A stretch of 64,000 nucleotides of DNA from Avidesulfovibrio sp964369685 (lineage in GTDB: Bacteria > Desulfobacterota > Desulfovibrionia > Desulfovibrionales > Desulfovibrionaceae). The position numbers were made by a program, and so were the translations under genes. Below the pieces are notes generated by a model that did not search any database, was not told the origin of the DNA, and saw only the letters and a list, made by a program, of their open reading frames with translations. Below, in pieces: positions 1 to 9,364 of this stretch. The stretch is from assembly GCA_964369685.1 (NCBI GenBank), contig CAYJFB010000002.1:1-64000 (forward strand), read 5' to 3'. The stretch's first letter is position 1, and every line of letters starts with the position of its first letter.

Positions 1-3000
1 AGATACAACTCTGACTGTAACCGTAGATCAACTTGCCAATGATTCTTTGACCGCAATCACAGGCAAAGGCAATGTGACGGTGAAGGATCTCACAGATACT
101 ACATCAGTAGCCGCACTCAGCGGTGTAGATGGCACGATCACGGCGGAGTTTACAGTAGATACAGATCTCTCATATCCTCAAGAATGGACAAACTTGGATG
201 GTATAGACAAACTCACGATCTCTGAGGACAAGTATCTGACCATGACCGCAAATCACGCCGCAGTCAAGGCTGTTTCAGGTGGCGGTACGGTGCGGGTTAA
301 AGTTGACGGAGATCTCACCGCTGATGATGATTTTAGTGGATTATCAGCCACATTTATAAAGTTTAATATCCATTCTTCCAGTAATATATCATGGGCAACA
401 AATATTCCTGATGCTGCCACATATATTCTTTATGAAAGTACCCTGACTATGACTGCCGAACAAGCCAACGAAGAGACGGTTACGGGTAAGACTGGTTCTG
501 TGGTCATTACAATGGCGACACCGACAGCACTTAATTTGAGTAATTTTGGTAAAACTGACGCCCCCCTTGCCAAAGTGACCGTTAAGGTGACAGAGACTGT
601 TGACCTCTCCGGTATAGCGATAACTGAGCCAGCTGAGGGAAATGTAAACACTTTTGAATACACTGTTGACGTAGATAAGACCCTGACCCTGAGCCATGCA
701 GACGCAGCAGGCGCCACCATAAACGGTGACGGTGCTGTTGCGGTTCGTTTTAACTCTAGCCCGAGTGCTGATTCTGATTTTTCAGGACTTAGCGCAACAG
801 GCGGCGTGACTTTCAATATAGTAGGATATGTAGATTTTTCAGCTGTGCCTGAAACCAACATTCCTGCCGATACGAAGTTTGTGCTTGCAAGCAACAATAT
901 TCAGTTGACTTTAACCCCTGCTCAGTTAGAAAAAATTGGTATTGAAAACATCACCTTCGCCGACGGCGCGGTATTAGCAACACTTCAGTTGAACGGCACT
1001 GGTGAAACAAATGATGTGCTCACTATAGATCAAGCGTTTGCGCAGGGGCTTAATGTGTCTGTCGACACCAAAGACAATAATAGCAATCCTGATAGTGATA
1101 TTTTGAAAGTACAAAACTCTGTCACGTTGAAAAATATTGACGGTATTGAAACAATTGATCTATCCGAAGATGGTGCTCAAATCCTGACCTTGGAAGATTT
1201 TGCCTTTGATGATGCCGATACAACAATCACACTCGGTGAAGCTGACATTGTGAAGCTGCATCAGGATGGTCACGGCGGCGACGTTGCTTGGGCTGCTGAG
1301 GCTGCTGACTCTGTTGATAATGTTTCCGAGAAGGGAACATGGTTCTTTGACAATACAGCAAATCCCAAAACATTAACCTATTATGATAATAGTGAAGGTG
1401 ACCCTGTTACCGTCAATCTTTCTGACAGCGTAAAAGATGTTTATGTTCAAGGTGACTATTTGTATCTCAGCACGGTGTTACAGCCGCTTGCGAGTGTTGA
1501 AGCGGGTGTTGTTACCGTTGCTCCTAACAAGGTTGTAGGTAATGCCTTCTCTATAACAGTGAACGGTAGCATTGCAACCTTTAGCTCAGGTGCCGATGAC
1601 ACTCTCATCTCTTCAGATATAACCGCTACGGAGATCGCAAGCATCACCTTAGAAACCGCCCACACTCTCACGATTTCTGCCGCAGATCTGGCAGCGTTGA
1701 CGAACTTAGGCGAAAACAGCATCACAGCAGGAACAATCGTTTTAAAAGAAGTGACAAGTCTTACCGATGCACTTGCTGCTCTTGGCGGCAGTGCAACACT
1801 GACTGCTGAGGTAACTACTGAATTGGCTGTCTCTGCAACTGAACTTGCCGATGAATCTTTGAACACAATCACAGGCACAGGTAATGTGACGGTGACGGGT
1901 ATCACGTCTTCTACAGACGTAACGACATTCAACAAGCTCAGCGGCATAGCAGGCACGGTCACGGCAAACTTTACGGAAGATACAGATCTCACAGGTTTTA
2001 ACAGTGGTGCTGCCTTACCTGATATTATTGATGAAATGACTGTTGCCTCTAACATGACTTTGACCGTGAACACTATTCAAGCGAACGGTGCCACAATTAG
2101 CGGTGGCGGTATTGTTGAAATTGAGATGAACGATGCTATTGGTCTTACTGCCGATTCTTTTGCAGCTATCACAACAGCCGGTGTGAGCTTCAAGATAAGC
2201 GGTACGGTTGATCTTTCTGCTATAACTATTCCTAACGGTGCCACGTTTGCACTTGCAGCAGGTGCGAGTCTGACCTTGACAGAAGAACAAGTGAACGCCC
2301 TTGCTCTCGGTGCCGTTACGCACACACCTGCAGATGGTGCGACAACAACGGCAACGGTCACTGTCAGACCCACAGCAGATGATGTTGATTTCAGCAATAT
2401 TTCGGATAAATTCACAGATACAGACATTATCCTGAATATCACTGCAAATGCTACAGATACTAAAGAAACCTTCGTTATCGGTGAAGTTGATCATGTCACG
2501 CTCACAAACTTTAATAAAGATCAAGATAAACTGAATATTGGTGATACATACAGCGTTGCAACAAACGATGCCATTATCCCGGGTGTAAGTAGGATTCCGG
2601 GTGCAACAAACAGCGGAGGTGTGACAAACACGAAAATTACCGATATTGCCGCGCTTCAAAGTCAATTGGGAGACGCTGTTGTGGCGTATAACGATACAGC
2701 AAACAATCAAACCATTGTCTACACCAAAGACAATGTAATCATCTTGCAAGGTGTCACAGGTGTGGAGGACGTTACAGAGCTGTTGCATGGCGAAAAGGAA
2801 CCTTTTATGACAATATATAATAGCGATAGCTTCACTGGTCATGTGTTTATCACTTTTTTTTATGTGAAGGGAACTCCTCCTACAGTCGAACTGACGGTAG
2901 ATAATGGCAACATGAACTTCACAAGCGGTGTTGTATCTGGTGACAAGTATAGCGTGAACGATATCAAAGAAATTATATTGAATGACGAAAATGAAAAAGA

Positions 3001-3991
3001 CTACACCCTTAGAGTTTCTGCCACGGATCTGACAAAATTGACAGGTTGGACGGCTGATAGTGGTATAGCAACAGGCAATGTGGTGATCACAGAACCTGCG
3101 AATGATACTCTTGAAAACGCGCTTAAGGGTATTGCTGTAGAGGGTGTGCATGTCACCGTTGAGCTTTCTGCAGATTTGAATGTTTCCGCATTGGAATTGA
3201 ATGGTAAGGTTGATGCCTTTACGGTTGCAGAAAGTACAACTCTGACCATGACTTATGCACAAGCGAAAGGTATGGCAGTGAGCGGTGACGGTGCTGTTGA
3301 AGTTGTCGTTGATGGCAGTACAGAAGCTATTGTGGGAACTGCTGCCGATAATTTCTCAACTATCACAGCAACAGGCGGCTTGACCTTTAAAGTAAGCGGG
3401 GAAGTGGATCTTTCGGATGTAACTATTCCCAGCGATGTTAAGTTTGAACTTACAGCCAATGCAGATCTAACCTTAAGCGTAGATCAATATAATGCTATAG
3501 ATGCTGCAAACTTAACGACAATAAACGGTGCCAAACTTACTGTGGAAGGCACAACAGGGGATGATACCTTCACCTTGCAACATAGGAATACAGACCTTGC
3601 TTTAACCATTGATGGCGATAGCGGCAAAGACAGCCTCAATATTGAGACTAGTGTAACCTTAGAAAATATCACAGGTATTGAAGCGATTGATCTCACTACA
3701 GATGGAGCTGGTGTTGATCAAGTCCTAACGTTGGAGGATTTCACTTTTGCGACAGGAACAACCATCACGATGGAGGCCGGTGACTATGTGAAGTTTGGCA
3801 ATATAGATGGTAACTCTTGGAACCAGCGTTCTCAAAATGAGGCTTTAGTTGGGGCAGGTGACTATAGATATCAAGATAACCTCTTGACCTACCATGACGG
3901 TACTGAGGAGATTGCGGTGAATATAGTGGGTACGAATGTTAAGACTGATGATAGTAGTACTGAGGGCTATCTTGAAATATATATCCATTAA
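1..3991 (+). CDS. C-terminal part of a giant repetitive surface/secreted protein (5' end outside window)
   Basis: The reading frame is open from the window edge (frame beginning at base 2), so the TTG at 47 is not a real start. At least 1,329 residues are visible. The protein is rich in Thr, Val, Asp and Gly, almost lacks Cys, and is built from beta-rich modules. One module (motif ITGxGNVTV followed by LSGVxGTxTAxFT) occurs at about 1-230 and 1790-2000. A second, about 85 residues long (TLTxxxxxAxG..SGxGxVxV..DLSxxxIPxxxxFxLxAxxxLTL), occurs about four times. A third (IETIDL..LTLEDF..) occurs at about 1090-1480 and again at the C-terminus, 3600-3991. One GDDTFTL-like stretch and a segment reading LTNFNKDQDKLNIG resemble type I-secreted proteins, but there are no RTX nonapeptide arrays. 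Export route and ligand are unknown; an adhesin or biofilm role is inference. Confidence 0.75.
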   Translation, partial: DTTLTVTVDQLANDSLTAITGKGNVTVKDLTDTTSVAALSGVDGTITAEFTVDTDLSYPQEWTNLDGIDKLTISEDKYLTMTANHAAVKAVSGGGTVRVKVDGDLTADDDFSGLSATFIKFNIHSSSNISWATNIPDAATYILYESTLTMTAEQANEETVTGKTGSVVITMATPTALNLSNFGKTDAPLAKVTVKVTETVDLSGIAITEPAEGNVNTFEYTVDVDKTLTLSHADAAGATINGDGAVAVRFNSSPSADSDFSGLSATGGVTFNIVGYVDFSAVPETNIPADTKFVLASNNIQLTLTPAQLEKIGIENITFADGAVLATLQLNGTGETNDVLTIDQAFAQGLNVSVDTKDNNSNPDSDILKVQNSVTLKNIDGIETIDLSEDGAQILTLEDFAFDDADTTITLGEADIVKLHQDGHGGDVAWAAEAADSVDNVSEKGTWFFDNTANPKTLTYYDNSEGDPVTVNLSDSVKDVYVQGDYLYLSTVLQPLASVEAGVVTVAPNKVVGNAFSITVNGSIATFSSGADDTLISSDITATEIASITLETAHTLTISAADLAALTNLGENSITAGTIVLKEVTSLTDALAALGGSATLTAEVTTELAVSATELADESLNTITGTGNVTVTGITSSTDVTTFNKLSGIAGTVTANFTEDTDLTGFNSGAALPDIIDEMTVASNMTLTVNTIQANGATISGGGIVEIEMNDAIGLTADSFAAITTAGVSFKISGTVDLSAITIPNGATFALAAGASLTLTEEQVNALALGAVTHTPADGATTTATVTVRPTADDVDFSNISDKFTDTDIILNITANATDTKETFVIGEVDHVTLTNFNKDQDKLNIGDTYSVATNDAIIPGVSRIPGATNSGGVTNTKITDIAALQSQLGDAVVAYNDTANNQTIVYTKDNVIILQGVTGVEDVTELLHGEKEPFMTIYNSDSFTGHVFITFFYVKGTPPTVELTVDNGNMNFTSGVVSGDKYSVNDIKEIILNDENEKDYTLRVSATDLTKLTGWTADSGIATGNVVITEPANDTLENALKGIAVEGVHVTVELSADLNVSALELNGKVDAFTVAESTTLTMTYAQAKGMAVSGDGAVEVVVDGSTEAIVGTAADNFSTITATGGLTFKVSGEVDLSDVTIPSDVKFELTANADLTLSVDQYNAIDAANLTTINGAKLTVEGTTGDDTFTLQHRNTDLALTIDGDSGKDSLNIETSVTLENITGIEAIDLTTDGAGVDQVLTLEDFTFATGTTITMEAGDYVKFGNIDGNSWNQRSQNEALVGAGDYRYQDNLLTYHDGTEEIAVNIVGTNVKTDDSSTEGYLEIYIH

Positions 3992-4347
3992 CTCTTTTGT
4001 AACGATGATGTTATTATGGAAGAGAGAAGATCTTGACAACACGATAAAGACTGCTTAGAAGTGAAAACTTTGCTCATTGTACTCATGGGCACTTCCCCGT
4101 AAGTATTATTTATATACAAAGCTTTTGTGCCCCGTTAAGAGGAGTGATCTCCTAACGGGGCACAAATTTGTCATTGAATACTCAAGCAATGTAATATTCA
4201 TTTTTCCTAATATTCACAAAAAGACAACTATCCCTGAATATCACCCAATATGACTTTTTTAACACATAAGTACTTATACTTTTAAGTATATCATAATTTA
4301 TTGGATCTATTGCTCTTCAATGTACACTAAAGAGTAAAAAAAGGAAT
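3992..4347. other. Gene-free stretch between the giant repeat protein and the TSUP gene
   Basis: This 356-base AT-rich stretch holds one strong inverted repeat (4124-4166, listed separately). The 4200-4340 part is very AT-rich and presumably carries the promoter of the TSUP gene, but I see no convincing -35/-10 pair. No supported ORF is present. Confidence 0.5.
4124..4166. terminator. Strong hairpin downstream of the giant repeat protein
   Basis: A perfect 14-bp stem (TTTGTGCCCCGTTA at 4124-4137 with its complement at 4153-4166) encloses a 15-base loop that can pair further (GAG/CTC). The poly-U tail is weak, so termination is likely but not certain. Confidence 0.6.
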
Positions 4348-5094
4348 ATGAAATTTATGGAATATCAAGATATTTTTTTTTGTATAACATGGTTTTTCGG
4401 AGGTTTTTTTGTTGGTTTGACAGGCTTAGGTGCTTCTATGCTTGCTGTACCCGTTTTAGCGGGTTCTATCGCTCCGACAACCCTTTTTCCTGTAGCTACA
4501 TTTGTTGCATTTATAATTAATCTTTATATGGGATGGATTTATCGTAAAAAATTTGATTACTCACTCACAATAAAACTTATTTTGGGTGCAGTACCCGGTG
4601 CTTTTGCCGGAGTTGCTTTACTGTTGTTTTTTCGTGCACAACACATTCAATTGCTTGCAGGTATTGTACTTTTGTTGTTTGTACTTTTGCAAATCATACG
4701 AGAAAAATTTCATATGATTGAAAGAGAAGAAACCTTTTTTAAAACGGTATGTTGTGCTTTTTTTGCAGGAGTGTTAAATTCGTCTGTCGGTGTTGGCGGT
4801 CCGCCGCTTGCTGCTTATGCCATATATCTTGGTTGGTCACCTCAGCGATCGATTTCCATGTTTGTCATGTCAGGAATAATCACGATCTTATTTGGTTGTA
4901 TTATCCAATTCTCAGCAGGTTTTTATACCGATGAAGTGATCCATCTTGGTTTATTGGGTGGTCTTTTTTCAATGATTGGAATCACTTTTGGAACACCTCT
5001 TGTTAAGATTCTTCCTTTGATTCTCTTTAAACGCATACTTCTGATGATTATAGCTTTTGGCGGCGTGACGTGTATTTGGCATGGGCTTGCATAA
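4348..5094 (+). CDS. TSUP family membrane exporter (TauE/SafE-like)
   Basis: This 248-residue protein is almost entirely hydrophobic and has about eight predicted membrane segments. It carries the family's duplicated glycine-rich pattern: an N-terminal GGFFVGLTGLGASM and a mid-protein SSVGVGGPPLAAYAIYLG. The TSUP (TauE/SafE) family moves small sulfur-containing or organic anions such as sulfite, sulfoacetate or thiosulfate across the inner membrane. The substrate here cannot be read from the sequence. A purine-rich AAAGGA lies just before the ATG at 4348; an in-frame ATG at 4357 has better spacing and could be the true start. The gene appears monocistronic, and the tRNA gene downstream is on the other strand. 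Confidence 0.85.
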   Translation: MKFMEYQDIFFCITWFFGGFFVGLTGLGASMLAVPVLAGSIAPTTLFPVATFVAFIINLYMGWIYRKKFDYSLTIKLILGAVPGAFAGVALLLFFRAQHIQLLAGIVLLLFVLLQIIREKFHMIEREETFFKTVCCAFFAGVLNSSVGVGGPPLAAYAIYLGWSPQRSISMFVMSGIITILFGCIIQFSAGFYTDEVIHLGLLGGLFSMIGITFGTPLVKILPLILFKRILLMIIAFGGVTCIWHGLA

Positions 5095-5130
5095 TTTTTC
5101 TCCGGAAGAGCTTACAAATTCCACATATAC

Positions 5131-5166
5131 AAAAAAAGGACTTACGAGTATTCCTCATAAGTCCTT
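5131..5166 (-). terminator. Intrinsic terminator of tRNA-Pro(GGG)
   Basis: On the minus strand, right after the tRNA, a 13-bp stem (AAGGACTTATGAG with CTCGTAAGTCCTT, one wobble pair) is followed by a run of T. This is a textbook rho-independent terminator. Confidence 0.85.
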
Positions 5167-5174
5167 AAAATATC

Positions 5175-5251
5175 TGGTCGGGATGAAAAGATTTGAACTT
5201 TCGACCCCCTGAACCCCATTCAGGTGCGCTCCCAAGCTGCGCTACATCCCG
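5175..5251 (-). tRNA. tRNA-Pro, anticodon GGG
   Basis: Read on the minus strand, the 77 bases fold as a cloverleaf. The acceptor stem is CGGGATG/CATCCCG, the D-arm region reads TAGCGCAGC, and the anticodon stem CCTGA/TCAGG encloses loop ATGGGGT (anticodon GGG). The T-arm and an encoded CCA 3' end follow. It is flanked by a good promoter (5263-5291) and a terminator (5131-5166). Confidence 0.93.
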
Positions 5252-5262
5252 ACGCGAAAACC

Positions 5263-5291
5263 TTTGTACTCGGATTGTATTCCGTTGTCAA
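5263..5291 (-). promoter_or_regulatory. Sigma-70-like promoter of tRNA-Pro(GGG)
   Basis: The minus strand reads TTGACA (5291-5286), a 17-base spacer, then TACAAA (5268-5263), about 11 bases before the tRNA 5' end. Position and spacing fit a housekeeping promoter. Confidence 0.7.
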
Positions 5292-5475
5292 CAAAAAAAA
5301 TAAAAAACTTTTCTTTTTCTTTATCAATATGTTTTTTTTATTGTTTTTCAAAATATTGACGAATAGGGTTCAGATGCGTACTCTTCTCTTTTGAGTCTGT
5401 ACGTTGTCTTGACTTCAATTCTTGTTGCGCTTCCGTGCAATCAATTTTTACAGCTCAAACGGTGAACTGAATATT

Positions 5476-6183
5476 ATGGAAAAAAACAATCCCTCATTGG
5501 CCTTTTCACGCACTTTAGCATGGTTCAAACCCATTCCTTGGATCTCGCTTATCACGCCGCACACACTGGATGACAAACCCATTCCTTCAGATGAAGAATG
5601 TTTGGCTTTGTGTGCTCAATATGACATCATGGAACACATTCAAAGGCACTGCATGGCTGTAGCCGATTTGGCAACAGCTCTTGCAAAACGTGCTGTTGAA
5701 ATCCATGGTACCGGAGAAGAAGGCGTTTTCGGGAATACATGGGGCGGATGTTTACCCGGCCTTGTCCCCGTAACACGCGCGGCAGGCTTGTTGCACGATG
5801 TGGCAAAATCCTATTGTGTACGACACGGCGGTGGCCACGCACAAATCGGCGCGTCATGGGTGCTTGCTGCAACAGGCAATCACTATATCGCACAAGCGGT
5901 CATGCACCATGTGGAATGGCCTTGGCATTTGCCGGAAAATGTGTGTTTACCTGCGCATTTTGTCAGCTACGCCGATCGCCGAGTGCGTCATGATGAATAC
6001 GTGTCCCTTGAAGATCGGTATACCGATCTACAAGATCGTTACGGAAAAACACCGGAACGGCAAGCGTCCATCCGAGCCTCACAACAACAGGCCATTAAAC
6101 TTGAACGCGCCTTATCGGCGCATTTGGAGCTACCTCTTTATGCGTGTACTCTTAGTGGCGGGCGGTTGGTCCCCCGAACGTGA
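5476..6183 (+). CDS. HD-domain (HDIG-type) metal-dependent phosphohydrolase
   Basis: This 235-residue protein carries an HD metal-binding pattern: His58, the His107-Asp108 pair (GLLHDVAKSY), His121 (GGGHAQIG) and His144/145 (AVMHHVEW). HD proteins hydrolyse phosphoester bonds in nucleotides or related substrates; the substrate here is unknown. The ATG at 5476 (MEKNNPSLAF) is chosen because the family-like sequence begins there and the upstream extension looks non-coding. The last 44 bases overlap the start of ddl in another frame, so the two genes are probably co-transcribed and translationally coupled. Confidence 0.75.
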   Translation: MEKNNPSLAFSRTLAWFKPIPWISLITPHTLDDKPIPSDEECLALCAQYDIMEHIQRHCMAVADLATALAKRAVEIHGTGEEGVFGNTWGGCLPGLVPVTRAAGLLHDVAKSYCVRHGGGHAQIGASWVLAATGNHYIAQAVMHHVEWPWHLPENVCLPAHFVSYADRRVRHDEYVSLEDRYTDLQDRYGKTPERQASIRASQQQAIKLERALSAHLELPLYACTLSGGRLVPRT

Positions 6184-7063
6184 AATTTCCTTGCGCGGCG
6201 CAAAAAGTTTACAAAAAACCATGCTTGAACGCGGACATGATGTAACCCTTTTTGATTTAAACGAAGGGTTCGACAGACTGCTGACAGCCGCAAAAAAACA
6301 CGATGTCGCCTTCATCAACCTGCACGGTTCTCCCGGAGAAGACGGTCTCGTACAAGCCTTACTTGAACGCGTGTCCTGTCCGTATCAAGGGTCATCTCCT
6401 GCAGGCTCTTTTGTTGCGCTCAATAAAGCCGCAACCAAAGCATTATTAAAGAATGTCGGCATGAAGGTTGCACAAGATATATTTCTTCCTGTTTTGCCCA
6501 AAGCGGATTGGCAATGCCCGTTGCCTTTTCCTGTTTTTGTCAAATCAAACACAGGCGGCTCAAGCTTACATCTCGGAAAAGCAGAAAACGCTGACGCATT
6601 ACAAAAACACATACAAGATATTTTTGAAACAGGTTCCGAAGTGCTCATTGAATCGCTTATTGTTGGCCGTGAAGTGACTTGTGGGGTGCTCCATGTGACA
6701 GAACAAGCAGAGGCCTTGCCGCCTGTGTTGATCGTTCCCAAACGCGAGTTTTTTGATTATCACGATAAATATTCGGGAGCAGAAGGGGCAGAAGAATTGT
6801 GCCCTGCACCGCTCCCGGCCGAACTGGTACAGCGCATTCAAGACGCCGCCTTGCTTGCACACAACACCTTAAAACTCCACGGGTACAGTCGTACTGACTT
6901 TATTATCACAGAAAATGACGAATTGATCGTCCTTGAAGTCAATACCCTCCCCGGCATGACAGACGTCAGTTTGGTGCCGCAAGAAGCTGCCGCCGCAGGC
7001 ATCAGCTACGGCGAACTCGTTGACAGCCTACTGAAAAGCGCAATAACACGCCATAACCAATAA
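6140..7063 (+). CDS. ddl: D-alanine--D-alanine ligase
   Basis: This 307-residue cytoplasmic ATP-grasp ligase joins two D-alanines for the peptidoglycan stem peptide. It has the family signatures in order: the N-terminal LLVAGGWSPEREISL, HGSPGEDGLVQ, the lid and ATP-binding region with KSNTGGSS, and the C-terminal catalytic stretch EVNTLPGMTDVSLVP. Length matches the DdlB type. The ATG at 6140 (MRVLLVAGG) matches the usual N-terminus and has GGAG about ten bases upstream. It starts inside the HD gene, which suggests an operon. Confidence 0.95.
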   Translation: MRVLLVAGGWSPEREISLRGAKSLQKTMLERGHDVTLFDLNEGFDRLLTAAKKHDVAFINLHGSPGEDGLVQALLERVSCPYQGSSPAGSFVALNKAATKALLKNVGMKVAQDIFLPVLPKADWQCPLPFPVFVKSNTGGSSLHLGKAENADALQKHIQDIFETGSEVLIESLIVGREVTCGVLHVTEQAEALPPVLIVPKREFFDYHDKYSGAEGAEELCPAPLPAELVQRIQDAALLAHNTLKLHGYSRTDFIITENDELIVLEVNTLPGMTDVSLVPQEAAAAGISYGELVDSLLKSAITRHNQ

Positions 7064-7140
7064 AATCCAATAACACACCATAACCAACAGACCCCGTTGT
7101 TACAAAAACAACCGCTCTTGTGCAAACGTTGGAGACCATC

Positions 7141-8079
7141 ATGCCGATTAAAATACCTGACGATTTACCCGCTCGCAACACGCTTGAAGCCGAGAACATC
7201 TTTGTCATGACCGAACTTCGAGCGCAACGCCAAGATATCCGTCCGCTTGAAATCGCCATCGTCAATCTGATGCCGACAAAAATTGCTACAGAAACGCAAT
7301 TGTTGCGTCTGCTTGGTAACACACCGTTACAAGTCAACATCACGCTCCTGCGTCCTGCAGCGCATATTTCAAAAAATACGGCAGCCAGCCACCTTGAACG
7401 CTTTTATACAACATTTGATCAAGTGCGCGACAACCCTTTTGACGGCATGATCATTACAGGCGCGCCTGTTGAATTGCTCTCGTTTGAAGACGTGGATTAT
7501 TGGGAAGAATTAACAACCATTATAAAATACGCCACAAGTCACGTCCATTCAACACTCTTTATTTGTTGGGGAGCGCAAGCAGGATTATTCCATTTATACG
7601 GGATCCCCAAATACCCGTTGTCGGAAAAACTTTCAGGGGTTTTTGCACATAAATTGTGTCAACCTCATGCAAAATTGTTTCGGGGGTTTGATGATGTGTT
7701 CCACGCGCCGCACTCACGACACACGGAAATACGACGCAGCGATATTGAGCGCATCGGTGCTCTCGAAATCCTTGCCGAATCCGACGAAGCAGGCACCTTA
7801 CTTGTGGCAACCCGTGACTTTAAACAAGTATTCATCACAGGACACCTCGAATACGATCCATACACGCTTGATGACGAATACCGTCGTGATGTTGCCAAAG
7901 GCATGGATATAGCCATACCGCGTCATTATTATATGGGTGGTGATCCGGCGATGCCACCACGTGTGACATGGCGCGCGCACGCGCACCTGTTTTATTCAAA
8001 TTGGCTCAATTATTGCGTCTACCAAGACACGCCATATCACCTTGCCTATATAGGAAAAAAATCTACAAACAACATGTAG
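7141..8079 (+). CDS. metA: Homoserine O-acyltransferase, MetA family (predicted acetyltransferase)
   Basis: This 312-residue MetA-family enzyme catalyses the first step of methionine synthesis, acylation of L-homoserine. The catalytic residues are present at canonical numbers: Cys142 (LFICWGAQAG), His235 and Glu237 (TGHLEYD). Residue 111 is Glu (ITGAPVELL). In this family Glu111 goes with acetyl-CoA and Gly111 with succinyl-CoA, so the product is probably O-acetylhomoserine. The ATG at 7141 (MPIKIPDDLP) matches the conserved N-terminus and has TTGGAG at good spacing. No riboswitch is visible upstream. Confidence 0.93.
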   Translation: MPIKIPDDLPARNTLEAENIFVMTELRAQRQDIRPLEIAIVNLMPTKIATETQLLRLLGNTPLQVNITLLRPAAHISKNTAASHLERFYTTFDQVRDNPFDGMIITGAPVELLSFEDVDYWEELTTIIKYATSHVHSTLFICWGAQAGLFHLYGIPKYPLSEKLSGVFAHKLCQPHAKLFRGFDDVFHAPHSRHTEIRRSDIERIGALEILAESDEAGTLLVATRDFKQVFITGHLEYDPYTLDDEYRRDVAKGMDIAIPRHYYMGGDPAMPPRVTWRAHAHLFYSNWLNYCVYQDTPYHLAYIGKKSTNNM

Positions 8080-8214
8080 ACTATCTCTCACAAAGACACA
8101 TGCTCTTATCCATGATCATAATCATACGAACCGTTACACGTTCTCATCTGTTGACGTTGTTGTTTTTTTGTGCAAGATCGTGTTTTTTGTAATACTTTGA
8201 AACATGGAGTTCCC

Positions 8215-9111
8215 ATGGATTTTGCATCACTTACGTTAGATACATTACCTATATATACACCCTATTGGTCTGCAACACCGACGCCCTGTGCCGACATGAC
8301 TTTTACCAACCTGTGGGGGTGGGCAGAAAATTACGGTTTGCAATATGTGGAACAATACGGTCTTTTTTGGGTAAAACAAACACAATATCACGATGAACCC
8401 GTCAATCTTTTGTGGGGACCGCTTGGAGATTGGAAACAAGCAGATTGGGAAACCATCTTGGCTCAAACCCCTGCAGGAACAATATGGGAACGTGTGCCTC
8501 TTGATTTGTGTATGTTTCTTACAGAACACCATGCATCGCGTGTCCGCATGGAAGAAACACGCGGACAATGGGAATATCAATATAGTGTAGAAGCATTAGC
8601 CTTTTTACGCGGCAGAAAACTGCATAAAAAACGAAACCATGTCAATATGTTTATCAAAGAATACGGCGAAGACTACAGACCTCTTTGTCCCGAAACCATC
8701 AATGAGGTGTTGCAACTGCAAGACTGTTGGTGTAAATGGCGCGAATGTGAAAAATCATTGGCACTTCAAGCCGAAAACAATGCCGTCCTCAGAGTGCTTG
8801 AACATTGGAACGAGCTTCCGGGGCTGATTGGCGGTGTGCTTTATGCAGAAAAAAGTATGGCAGCCTTCTGTGTGGGAGAGACACTGAACGCAAACCCTGA
8901 ACAGCGCTCTGTTGTTGTGCATTTTGAAAAGGCTCTCCCCAACTTCCGTGGCATCTATCAAGCCATGAATAATCTTTTTGCCAAACATGCCTGCCAAGAC
9001 TATGTGCTCATTAACCGTGAACAAGATGCCGATGAAGAAGGCCTGAAGCAAGCCAAAGAAAGTTACATGCCAAGCAGTTTTGTTATAAAGAATCGTTTAT
9101 ATTTTCAATAA
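8215..9111 (+). CDS. DUF2156 domain protein (GNAT-like acyl/aminoacyl-transfer fold)
   Basis: This soluble 298-residue protein resembles the DUF2156 domain, the C-terminal catalytic domain of phosphatidylglycerol lysyltransferases, but has no membrane part. Typical features are an N-terminal FTNLWGWAENYGL-like stretch, the GRKLHKKRNHVNMF motif in the middle, and the C-terminal NREQDADEEGLKQAK..Y motif. Stand-alone DUF2156 proteins are common in Desulfovibrio-type genomes; their substrates are mostly unknown. The ATG at 8215 follows TGGAG at suitable spacing. A hairpin terminator follows at 9206-9241. Confidence 0.82.
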   Translation: MDFASLTLDTLPIYTPYWSATPTPCADMTFTNLWGWAENYGLQYVEQYGLFWVKQTQYHDEPVNLLWGPLGDWKQADWETILAQTPAGTIWERVPLDLCMFLTEHHASRVRMEETRGQWEYQYSVEALAFLRGRKLHKKRNHVNMFIKEYGEDYRPLCPETINEVLQLQDCWCKWRECEKSLALQAENNAVLRVLEHWNELPGLIGGVLYAEKSMAAFCVGETLNANPEQRSVVVHFEKALPNFRGIYQAMNNLFAKHACQDYVLINREQDADEEGLKQAKESYMPSSFVIKNRLYFQ

Positions 9112-9205
9112 GAACAAAATACAAAAGATAAAAGCAACAACATAATAAATAAGGAGCATAGAATAAATCCTTTTCATTTGTGTTGCTTTCTTTATAAAAA
9201 CACTT

Positions 9206-9241
9206 AGAATTCTAAAAGCGTTCCTATGCTTTTAGAATTCT
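9206..9241 (+). terminator. Terminator hairpin after the DUF2156 gene
   Basis: A 14-bp stem (left arm 9206-9219, right arm 9228-9241, core GAATTCTAAAAGC) with an 8-base loop is followed by a T-rich stretch. It lies 95 bases after the stop codon. Confidence 0.7.
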
Positions 9242-9364
9242 TGTTTATTCTTTTTCTTTAAACACCATCCTGTTCTGATTTTACTTTTTGCGTAATTCAG
9301 ATATGTATTATTTTTCATCGAACCTCTTTTAACACAACATCTTATATCATTCAGAGCATCTTTT

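Noticed and set aside
2015..3262. Long antisense ORF (415 codons) opposite the giant repeat protein
   Set aside because: It arises from the repetitive, stop-poor composition of the sense gene. The translation is rich in Cys and Ile with no domain and no ribosome site, unlike any neighbour.
5798..6139. N-terminal extension of ddl running through the HD gene
   Set aside because: The upstream codons are in another frame of a well-supported HD-domain gene and have no similarity to ligases. The ATG at 6140 matches the conserved start.
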